This document shows, in pieces, positions 1 through 6,743 of a stretch of 37,700 nucleotides of DNA. The translations under genes and the position numbers were made by a program. Positions within the stretch are counted from its first letter, which is position 1; each line of letters begins with the position of its first letter. The notes beneath the pieces are model-generated. The model made no database searches. It had not been told where the DNA came from and saw only the letters and a list, made by a program, of their open reading frames with translations. Source of the DNA: an uncultured Prevotella sp. (GTDB taxonomy: Bacteria > Bacteroidota > Bacteroidia > Bacteroidales > Bacteroidaceae); assembly GCA_934272845.1 (NCBI GenBank), contig CAKQSF010000019.1, positions 1-37,700 of the forward strand. The letters are read 5' to 3'.

Positions 1-11
1 TATGCTGGTAA

Positions 12-1976
12 TTAAAGATTTACACTCGGATATTTCTGATTAGTTTTGGTTGTTCTATGGTTATAAATACAATACTTGAATGCTAAATCACCAATATATC
101 TAACGCTATTAGGAATTACAATAGATAACAATTCCTTACATCCCTCAAATGCCATTTCACCAATACAAGTTACAGTATCAGCTATTTTGATTGATGAAAA
201 CAGACATTCTTCTTCCCACCATTGCGTTGAAGTCCCCCCCATGGCATTATCATAATCAGTACCACTCCATCTTGTAGCAAAAGCCCTGTCACAAATAACT
301 TCAGTACCTGCTTTTATAATACAATCCCCTTTAATGAAAGTATCCGCACTTAGCAATCTGTTTTCATACTTAGAGTAAGTTACACCATACTCGTCTCTAT
401 CCCCGTATCCGTGATATCCATACCATTTGTCATAATAAGAGAATTCTTCCTTTGTAAGTATTGTTTGACTTAAATATCTATATTTTTTTGATGTACCATA
501 TAAATATAGTGCTTGAGAATAAGATTGCTTTACTCCAATACCATACTCGTAGCAAATACCTAAACGCCACATTGCCTCCGAATTTCCCAAATATACCAAC
601 TCCCCATATAAATCAGCAATTTCCTTGCTTTTATCCGATACATCAGAATATTCATACCATTCTGCAATTCTCTGATGTACATCTACAGACTCCGCTCCTA
701 GGAGACCATCATTTTCCCAATGATCACAGTAGATATCACCCCAAGGAGTATAATTTGGATTTTCACACAGTTTTTGGGCTTGTTTATATTGTAATGGACA
801 CATCTTTTTCTCGTAACAAATTGCTAACCGCAACATTGCCTCAGCATTCTTTTGTTCTGCAGACTTACGATACCATTCTATTGCTACTTCTATATTCTGC
901 GAAACTCCTTCCCCCTGCTCATACATACATCCCAAGAGCAATTGAGCAAAAGAATCGCCTAACTCTGCTGCCTGCAGAAATAACGCAAAGGCTTTACCAT
1001 AATCTATAGCCCTCCCATCACCTTGACAATATCGTATTCCCAATTTTACAATATCATCGACACTCAGCACTGGCTTCTTTACCGCAAACAAGCGAAATGA
1101 AGACATCGCAAGATTCTGCTGCGCCATTGCCAATAGGAACAAGGAATAGAGGGTGTTTAACTCATTGTCGGTCATGAGTTCTTGCAAGGCGGTGACTACC
1201 TTACTCTTTGATAAATCATGATAGTCTGTGGCGGAGAAGAGAAGGCGGTCGGAGGCTCCATAGTCTTCTAACAACGAGGGCTTTAGGGATATGGCTTTTA
1301 ACGACAGGGCGATGTTAGAAAGGGCAAAATCGTCTATCGTCTCATCGAAGTCGTTGATGGTGCGGTCGGGGTGACTGAAGTCTTTGGTGCCTATCGTGGG
1401 GGACTGTTGTCCCTTCATGCTCGGAACGAACATTCCGTCATAGTCTACAAGGGTCAAGGAGCCATCGGGGCGCACCATGATATTGTCGGGCTTGATGTCG
1501 CCATGGGCAAAGGGTTGGGAACGAAGCCACATCGCCAACTTGCAAAAGCGATAACAGAGCATGGACATCGCGTAACTGTCCTGATAATTCTTGGCTATGT
1601 ATGCTTCCATTGTCTCACCGTCTATCCAGTCCATCATTAGGACTGGGAACTCGTCGTCTTCACAGATACTGTCTACGAAAAATTCTTTTTCTAAATATTT
1701 TACGGAGGTGACGTACGGGGAGTCTATCATCTCTAACTCATCGGCTATCTGTCGGTATGCCTCTGCCCTATCCTGCTGTTCTTCGGTAAAGCATTTAAGG
1801 GCATAGCACTTGCCTGTCTGCTCGTCTTTCATCTTAAAGACTACGGCGAAGGCTCCGCTACTGCGATATGGCTCTCCATGGTCATCGGGCACAGGCACGA
1901 GGTTCTTTAGTTGGTCGAGGTTATCGCCTGCGTCACGTATAGCGGCAACATATTCTGATATTAGTGGATATTGCAT
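12..1976 (-). CDS. Ser/Thr protein kinase with Sel1 repeats and a C-terminal BspA-type leucine-rich segment
   Basis: A 654-residue predicted cytoplasmic kinase. Visible kinase motifs: a weak glycine-rich loop around residues 39-49, the ATP-binding Lys61 in YALKCF, the catalytic loop HGDIKPDNIMV with Asp160 and Asn165, and DYDG at 178-181 in place of DFG. The string VDYDGMFVP is typical of kinases that sit with vWA proteins and PP2C phosphatases in TerY-P type modules (family knowledge). Sel1-like repeats (GxGVxQ...A..WY.KSAE) lie at about 312-400 and 465-500. The last 70 residues hold two units like BspA leucine-rich repeats (LRR_5) and then stop after a short unrelated tail, so the 3' end could be shortened. 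There is no signal peptide. It is divergent from the vWA gene at 2300, which suggests a shared phosphorylation-based regulatory role (inference). Substrates are unknown. Confidence 0.8.
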   Translation of the reverse strand: MQYPLISEYVAAIRDAGDNLDQLKNLVPVPDDHGEPYRSSGAFAVVFKMKDEQTGKCYALKCFTEEQQDRAEAYRQIADELEMIDSPYVTSVKYLEKEFFVDSICEDDEFPVLMMDWIDGETMEAYIAKNYQDSYAMSMLCYRFCKLAMWLRSQPFAHGDIKPDNIMVRPDGSLTLVDYDGMFVPSMKGQQSPTIGTKDFSHPDRTINDFDETIDDFALSNIALSLKAISLKPSLLEDYGASDRLLFSATDYHDLSKSKVVTALQELMTDNELNTLYSLFLLAMAQQNLAMSSFRLFAVKKPVLSVDDIVKLGIRYCQGDGRAIDYGKAFALFLQAAELGDSFAQLLLGCMYEQGEGVSQNIEVAIEWYRKSAEQKNAEAMLRLAICYEKKMCPLQYKQAQKLCENPNYTPWGDIYCDHWENDGLLGAESVDVHQRIAEWYEYSDVSDKSKEIADLYGELVYLGNSEAMWRLGICYEYGIGVKQSYSQALYLYGTSKKYRYLSQTILTKEEFSYYDKWYGYHGYGDRDEYGVTYSKYENRLLSADTFIKGDCIIKAGTEVICDRAFATRWSGTDYDNAMGGTSTQWWEEECLFSSIKIADTVTCIGEMAFEGCKELLSIVIPNSVRYIGDLAFKYCIYNHRTTKTNQKYPSVNL

Positions 1977-1999
1977 ATTGTTTTAGGTGTTTTAGGCAT

Positions 2000-2007
2000 C
2001 AAAGGTA
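2000..2007 (-). promoter_or_regulatory. -7 promoter box of the kinase gene
   Basis: The minus strand reads TACCTTTG, a match to the Bacteroidetes primary-sigma -7 consensus TAnnTTTG, 24 bases before the kinase ATG. No convincing -33 TTTG was found at the normal spacing. Confidence 0.5.
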
Positions 2008-2284
2008 CTAAGAATATTTAGAACTCCAAACTTTTTGCACCGTATTTCTTTGGTGTACTCACTTTTTTTACTGTAATTTTATAACATAGCATATCTATCC
2101 ATTGTTCTGCATTATGCATGCTCAGGATATTTGTGGATGATGGCGTCCATTTCTTGAGGGATAAATGCTAAGTTATTGTTTTTTACGAATAACAAACTTT
2201 TTTTCTTCCCCTACTTAATTTTTTCTTTTGTTTTTTCTTCTATAATAATATAGAGCATTTAAGAAAAACATTTACAAACAAAAC

Positions 2285-2292
2285 AAGGAGGA
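2285..2292 (+). promoter_or_regulatory. Strong Shine-Dalgarno of the vWA gene
   Basis: AAGGAGGA lies 7 bases before the ATG at 2300. Such a complete anti-16S match is unusual in Bacteroidetes, which mostly do without it. The upstream region has no TAnnTTTG box but does hold a TATAAT-like stretch near 2241-2252. Confidence 0.55.
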
Positions 2293-2299
2293 TAAAATC

Positions 2300-3133
2300 A
2301 TGATTAAAAAGGTTTTCAAGAAGACGACAACGACTGTCTATGCTAAGAAGGTAGAGAAAAAGGTTCTTGGCAAAAAGGGAAAGCATCTTACTAAGAAGAA
2401 GGAAGGTCTGGAGAAGATTTCGCACAAGGTTATCGGTAAGTTAGATATGGTTATTGCCTTCGACACTACGGGGTCTATGGCGGCATACATAGAAGATGTA
2501 AGACAGCAGGTCGCTGAACTTATACCTAAACTGTTTAAGGACAACGACGACCTAAGACTCGGCATCGTGGCTTTCGGTGACTATTGCGACATGAACGGTA
2601 AGGATGATTACGGTGACGCATACCAGTGTCTGCCGCTTACCAACAATGAGAACGACATCATCAAGTTTATAAAGAACTCTAAAGACACAGGTGGTGGCGA
2701 TGGCGATGAGTTCTATGAACTCGTTATCAAGAAGATTGTGGAGGAGACAGAATGGCGCGACGACTCTACACGAAACATCTTACTTATCTCTGATGCAGAA
2801 CCTCATGAATTGGGTTATACATACAAGGATTACGTGGTTAAGAACCAGATAGACTGGAAGCACGAGGCACGCAAAGCCGCTAAACTTAACATTAAGATTG
2901 ACACAGTTACCATTGATCCGCTTCCTTGGTATAAGGAGTTGTCTAAGATGACTAATGGCATCAGCGTACCTTTCTCTTCATCATCTCACACCTCCGACCT
3001 TATCATGGCTGGTGCATACGCACGTGGTTCTGCAAAACAGCGCATAAAGTTTGATAAAATGGCGGAAGAATGTAACGACAAAGAACTGGGAGATATATTC
3101 AGTTGCTTCTCTTGTGCAAGAATGGATGAGTAG
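2300..3133 (+). CDS. von Willebrand factor A domain protein (TerY-like)
   Basis: A 277-residue protein with a Lys-rich N-terminal 45 residues followed by a vWA domain. The metal-ion-dependent adhesion site is DTTGSM at residues 55-60 (Asp55, Thr57, Ser59), followed by a Gly/Asp-rich DTGGGDGDE stretch that may supply the metal-binding Thr, and by LLISDAEPHE. There is no signal peptide or membrane segment, so it is probably cytosolic, where vWA proteins act as Mg-dependent protein-protein scaffolds. Its divergent partner is a kinase of the type found with TerY-like vWA proteins and PP2C phosphatases; no phosphatase is in the window, but one could lie beyond the left edge. The start is well fixed by an AAGGAGGA ribosome site. 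Function in stress or surface sensing is inference only. Confidence 0.75.
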   Translation: MIKKVFKKTTTTVYAKKVEKKVLGKKGKHLTKKKEGLEKISHKVIGKLDMVIAFDTTGSMAAYIEDVRQQVAELIPKLFKDNDDLRLGIVAFGDYCDMNGKDDYGDAYQCLPLTNNENDIIKFIKNSKDTGGGDGDEFYELVIKKIVEETEWRDDSTRNILLISDAEPHELGYTYKDYVVKNQIDWKHEARKAAKLNIKIDTVTIDPLPWYKELSKMTNGISVPFSSSSHTSDLIMAGAYARGSAKQRIKFDKMAEECNDKELGDIFSCFSCARMDE

Positions 3134-3149
3134 AGAACCTCTCATTAAG

Positions 3150-3197
3150 AAAAACGCATATCATCGTAGAAATGCTATGATGATATGCGTTTTTTTA
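3150..3197. terminator. Bidirectional terminator between the vWA and DUF1015 genes
   Basis: A perfect 16-bp stem (3150-3165 with 3179-3194) has a 13-base loop, a T run after it on the plus strand and one on the minus strand too. It sits between two convergent genes. Its stem shares the core GCATATCATC with the terminator at 6679-6721. Confidence 0.85.
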
Positions 3198-3226
3198 TAC
3201 AGTACGAATGATTCGTTATGTTATAA

Positions 3227-4495
3227 CTAATCCAGTTTATGTATTATCAATCCTGAGCGCAACTTTGGCTCAAACCATGTTGCCTTTGGAGGCATAATGT
3301 TGCCAGAGTCAGCGATGTCCATTATCTGCTTCATAGATACTGGATAGAGGGCTAATGCCGCACGCATCTCGCCAGAATCTACACGACGCTTCAGTTCGCC
3401 AAGACCACGAAGTCCACCTACGAAGTCTATGCGCTGACTGGAACGCAGGTCGCCTATCTCCAGAATGTCCTGAAGTATGAGACGTGAAGATATGTCTACG
3501 TCGAGCACACCTATTGGGTCTGCATCGTTGTATGTACCTGGCTTCGCGTTGAGTGCATACCACTCGCCATCGAGATACAGAGAGAACTCATGTGCGTGCT
3601 GTGGGCGATACTCCTCTGTTCCCTTCTTTTCTACAACGAAGTTCTTTGCCAACTTCTCAAGGAACTGCTCTGAGGTATTGCCGTTCAGGTCTTTAACAAC
3701 ACGGTTGTAGTCAAGCACCGTCAACTGGCTTGCCTGGAAGCATACTGCCATGAAGTAGTTATACTCTTCGTCTCCCTTATGGTTAGGATTCTGCTTTGCC
3801 TTCTCCGCACCCACGAGTGCAGCGGCAGCAGAACGGTGATGACCGTCGGCTATATAAAGGGCAGGCATCTTAGCAAACTCCGCTGTGATGGTCTTGATGT
3901 CAGCATCATCGCTCACCACCCATAGTTGATGACGGAATCCATCGATAGGCGCAACGAAGTCATACTCAGGCTCTGTTGCGGCATACTTCATGATGAGCGT
4001 ATTCAGCGTGTCGTTATCAGGATAAGCAAAGAACACAGGCTCTATGTTAGCGTTGTTCACACGAACGTGCTTCATGCGGTCTTCCTCCTTATCGCGACGT
4101 GTCAACTCATGTTTCTTGATGACGCCAGTCTGATAATCGCCAGAGTATGCCCCTACCACAAGTCCGTACTGTGTCTTCTCCTTACCGCCATTGGCTGGCA
4201 GACATGAAGTTTGCGCATAGATATAGTACTGTTCCTTCTCGTCCTGCACGAGCCATCCTTTGTCCTGAAACTTCTTAAAGTTCTCGGCAGCCTTCTCATA
4301 CACACGTGGGTCATACTCGCTGGTGCCTACAGGGAAGTCTATCTCTGGTTTGATAATATGATACAGCGACATCTCGTTATCGCCTGCCTCAGCACGTGCC
4401 TCTTCAGAATCGAGCACATCATACGGACGGCTCTCTACCTTCTCTACTAATTCTTTCGGTGGGCGAACGCCCTTAAATGGTTTTACTTTTGCCAT
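3227..4495 (-). CDS. DUF1015 family protein
   Basis: A 422-residue full-length member of DUF1015, a family often found beside serA/serC in Bacteroidetes and other bacteria and sometimes called SerB-like; its reaction is not established. The family signs seen are FKGVRPPKELV near the N-terminus, SRPYDVL, and the conserved IADGHHRSAAA motif in the middle, which looks like a ligand- or metal-binding site. It is soluble, without signal peptide. The serine-biosynthesis genes are not inside this window. It has its own promoter box at 4539-4546 and shares a terminator with the convergent vWA gene. Confidence is high for the family and low for any function. Confidence 0.85.
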   Translation of the reverse strand: MAKVKPFKGVRPPKELVEKVESRPYDVLDSEEARAEAGDNEMSLYHIIKPEIDFPVGTSEYDPRVYEKAAENFKKFQDKGWLVQDEKEQYYIYAQTSCLPANGGKEKTQYGLVVGAYSGDYQTGVIKKHELTRRDKEEDRMKHVRVNNANIEPVFFAYPDNDTLNTLIMKYAATEPEYDFVAPIDGFRHQLWVVSDDADIKTITAEFAKMPALYIADGHHRSAAAALVGAEKAKQNPNHKGDEEYNYFMAVCFQASQLTVLDYNRVVKDLNGNTSEQFLEKLAKNFVVEKKGTEEYRPQHAHEFSLYLDGEWYALNAKPGTYNDADPIGVLDVDISSRLILQDILEIGDLRSSQRIDFVGGLRGLGELKRRVDSGEMRAALALYPVSMKQIMDIADSGNIMPPKATWFEPKLRSGLIIHKLD

Positions 4496-4538
4496 ATATA
4501 AATAGGTTTTATTTGTTTGTTACACGTATATTTCCTTG

Positions 4539-4546
4539 CAAAAGTA
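4539..4546 (-). promoter_or_regulatory. -7 promoter box of the DUF1015 gene
   Basis: The minus strand reads TACTTTTG (TAnnTTTG), 43 bases before the ATG at 4495. Confidence 0.5.
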
Positions 4547-4677
4547 CTAAATATATTTCATACAGCAAAATAAAATCTACAGTACGTTAGATTATTATCA
4601 GGTTTAGACTTAGTATATATGTAGACTACAACGGTAGCTATAAAATTTTACACCTCACACTTTTTATATTCTATTTA

Positions 4678-4709
4678 TTTGCCATGTTTATTTTTTTTCT
4701 ATAACTTTG
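4678..4709 (+). promoter_or_regulatory. Promoter of bcp (-33 and -7 boxes)
   Basis: TTTG at 4678-4681 and TAACTTTG at 4702-4709, separated by 20 bases, match the Bacteroidetes -33/-7 arrangement. The ATG follows 32 bases after the -7 box. Confidence 0.6.
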
Positions 4710-4741
4710 CAATGTTATCATACTCATAAAACAGAAGTATC

Positions 4742-5191
4742 ATGGAAATAGGACAAAGTTTACCAGAGGTGCTTGGCATTGACCAAGACGGGAAGGAATG
4801 GACATTGACGGAACTGAGTGGCAAGAAAGTTGTGCTTTATGTTTATCCGCGCGACTCTACACCTGGATGTACTAACGAAGCATGCAACTTGCGCGACAAC
4901 TACGAACGCTTCCTTACTGAAGGATATGCGGTGATTGGCGTGAGCACACAGGACGCTAAGTCGCACAAACGGTTCATCGAAAAGAATAATCTGCCGTTTC
5001 CTTTGATATGCGACACTGATAAGAGGCTTGTAGAAACGCTCGGTGTGTATGGTGAAAAGAAAATGTATGGCAAAACGGTTATGGGTGTGTTCCGTACCAC
5101 CTTCCTTGCCGACGAAACAGGAGTCATAACCCGTATCATTGGTCCGAAGGAAATAAAGGTGAAGGAACATGCCACACAGATACTCGGTTGA
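4742..5191 (+). CDS. bcp: Thioredoxin-dependent peroxiredoxin (Bcp/PrxQ type)
   Basis: A 149-residue cytosolic thiol peroxidase that reduces hydrogen peroxide and organic peroxides using thioredoxin as donor. The atypical two-Cys motif PGCTNEAC is present: Cys43 is the peroxidatic cysteine and Cys48 the resolving one, five residues apart as in E. coli Bcp. The preceding YPRDSTPG gives the conserved Pro and Thr of the active site. Length matches the family. A good -33/-7 promoter precedes it. The gene stands alone between a DUF1015 gene and a repeat element at 5232. Confidence 0.92.
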   Translation: MEIGQSLPEVLGIDQDGKEWTLTELSGKKVVLYVYPRDSTPGCTNEACNLRDNYERFLTEGYAVIGVSTQDAKSHKRFIEKNNLPFPLICDTDKRLVETLGVYGEKKMYGKTVMGVFRTTFLADETGVITRIIGPKEIKVKEHATQILG

Positions 5192-5231
5192 AAAGACCCC
5201 AACACACCGTTACCGTGCTTCGCACAGTTTG

Positions 5232-5357
5232 TTTAACATTAATCTCCGTTAATCTGTCATTAATCTATCATTAATCTTTCTCTGACGAGATATTTCATAC
5301 CTCGGCTCCATAAGGCTTCCACCGTGTGAGCAAAAAGCATTAATGATAGATTAATGT
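5232..5357. repeat. Short form of an 11-bp repeat element
   Basis: Left arm: about four units of ATTAATCTnnn with 10- or 11-base spacing. Core: TCTCTGACGAGATATTT at 5279-5295. Right arm: two units in the opposite orientation (ATTAATG, AGATTAATG). The left arm and core nearly match 37309-37349 after kdsB, where the right arm has expanded to 29 units. The element begins about 40 bases after the bcp stop codon. Confidence 0.65.
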
Positions 5358-5372
5358 AAAAAAACTACATAA

Positions 5373-6533
5373 TCACTCTATCACCCTCCAAAAACTCTTT
5401 GGCAGATAGACGTTCTCTAAGTCCATTGCCTCTTCGAAGAGTGGAGCAATATCCTCTGGCTCAAAACCTGCTATGCCACAGCCTATAGGGGTTACATAGA
5501 AGCGGGTGTGCGAGTGCTCCTTCGCATACTTAATAAATTCGTCAACATAAGGACGTATCGTCTCTACTCCACCCTGCATGGTAGGTATGGCGTATGACTG
5601 CCCCTGCATACCTACTCCTTGCCCCATAATGGCTCCGAAATGCTGGTATGCCGTGCGTGCCGCACCACCAGCGTGAGCACCACGGAGATTAGAGCCAAAG
5701 ACAAAGACTTCGTTTTCTTTTAATGAAGTTATGAAGTTAGGTGTTATTCTATTCTCTTGCATATTGTCTGTTTCTTTATTTTTCATACGTTTATTTATCA
5801 TTCTCCTCATAATCTTATTCCACATATTCTCATGAGTATTCATGCTTTCGTCTGTACTTTCTGCCATATCAGAGTTTGTTTCCTCGGCAAATTTAGAGAT
5901 ATCGTAACAAGTGCTTTCGGCTTCATTACATGAGAATCCTGAGAATATATTGCCGAGGTATATTCCCCTACCGTAGTTTTCTATCACAAAAGGCGTTACC
6001 ACCTCTTCCATCATCTTTTTGTAACGTTGATTTACCGCCGATGGTGTCAATCCCATCTCCTCCCCTATCTCTTTCTGTTTATATCCAAGGACGAAGATTT
6101 CCCACGCGATGTGTGCCATAACACGGTCATGATAGTGACGGCCTACGGCTTCGGCTACCTGCTTCATCATTCCCTCCTCACGGTCTGTGGAACGCACATA
6201 CTGCAACACTACGTCTGCGTCTGTAGTATTTTCCACCTCCTTATTATGTGCTTTCAGCGCATCCATTGTTATGAACCAAAAGCCTTTGAACATGAATGAT
6301 GATAGTTTCATGTTCCTCGGGCGATTTTGTAGTTGTCGGAAGTCATGAAGAAGGAGTTGCATATAATACTCATGTGCAAGGGAATAGAAGTCCAGACCCA
6401 CTTTGTTATGCAACTGGTACTTACTGTCAAGCACATTATATGCCCTACGGCAATAGCCATAGAAATACTCTTTCGTTATGTCGGCATCAAAACTTCGGAA
6501 ACCGTTTATCACTTCTTCATCATCACGCTTCAT
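5373..6533 (-). CDS. Sigma-70-like HTH protein fused to an A1S_2505-type macro-like domain
   Basis: A 386-residue protein of two parts. Residues 1-190 resemble a divergent sigma factor: helical N-terminus, then a region-4-like HTH at about 140-182 (VLGYKQKEIGEEMGLTPSAVNQR). Residues 205-260 are a low-complexity Ser/Glu/Lys linker. Residues 274-386 (NEVFVFGSNLRGAHAGGAAR, QGQSYAIPTM, YVTPIGCGIAGF, EDIAPLF) match the family NCBI calls A1S_2505 phage non-structural protein, a macro-like fold expected to bind ADP-ribose or a related nucleotide. An internal ATG at 5760-5762 (Met258) lies just before this domain and could also give a free macro-like protein. The reading frame is open across the join. 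A TAnnTTTG box lies 38 bases upstream. Function is unknown. Confidence 0.75.
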   Translation of the reverse strand: MKRDDEEVINGFRSFDADITKEYFYGYCRRAYNVLDSKYQLHNKVGLDFYSLAHEYYMQLLLHDFRQLQNRPRNMKLSSFMFKGFWFITMDALKAHNKEVENTTDADVVLQYVRSTDREEGMMKQVAEAVGRHYHDRVMAHIAWEIFVLGYKQKEIGEEMGLTPSAVNQRYKKMMEEVVTPFVIENYGRGIYLGNIFSGFSCNEAESTCYDISKFAEETNSDMAESTDESMNTHENMWNKIMRRMINKRMKNKETDNMQENRITPNFITSLKENEVFVFGSNLRGAHAGGAARTAYQHFGAIMGQGVGMQGQSYAIPTMQGGVETIRPYVDEFIKYAKEHSHTRFYVTPIGCGIAGFEPEDIAPLFEEAMDLENVYLPKSFWRVIE

Positions 6534-6570
6534 TATTTTTTTGTTTAGGAAAAGAATGGAGGTTTATGTG

Positions 6571-6578
6571 CAAAGGTA
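6571..6578 (-). promoter_or_regulatory. -7 promoter box of the HTH-macro gene
   Basis: The minus strand reads TACCTTTG, 38 bases before the ATG at 6533. Confidence 0.5.
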
Positions 6579-6678
6579 CTATTTTTCTTACAATACACAA
6601 AATATTTTCTTTCTTTTTTTTGTTATACAACCGACCACATCAAGGGTAGTTCTAATTATTACTACCCTTAACACAAAA

Positions 6679-6721
6679 AGACGCATATCATCATAGGTCT
6701 GCCATGTGATGATATGCGTCT
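6679..6721 (-). terminator. Terminator of tex
   Basis: A 15-bp perfect stem (6679-6693 with 6707-6721) is followed by TTTTTG on the minus strand, just after the tex stop. The stem contains the same GCATATCATC block as the terminator at 3150-3197. Confidence 0.8.
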
Positions 6722-6743
6722 TATCCCTTATTTATATACGTGT

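Noticed and set aside
461..1009. Plus-strand ORF of 182 codons opposite the kinase gene
   Set aside because: It is the shadow of the kinase/Sel1 coding sequence, with no recognisable motif, promoter or ribosome site.
5373..5762. Separate macro-domain gene beginning at the internal ATG 5762
   Set aside because: The frame is open without interruption from 6533, and no promoter box precedes 5762; kept as one gene with the internal start noted.
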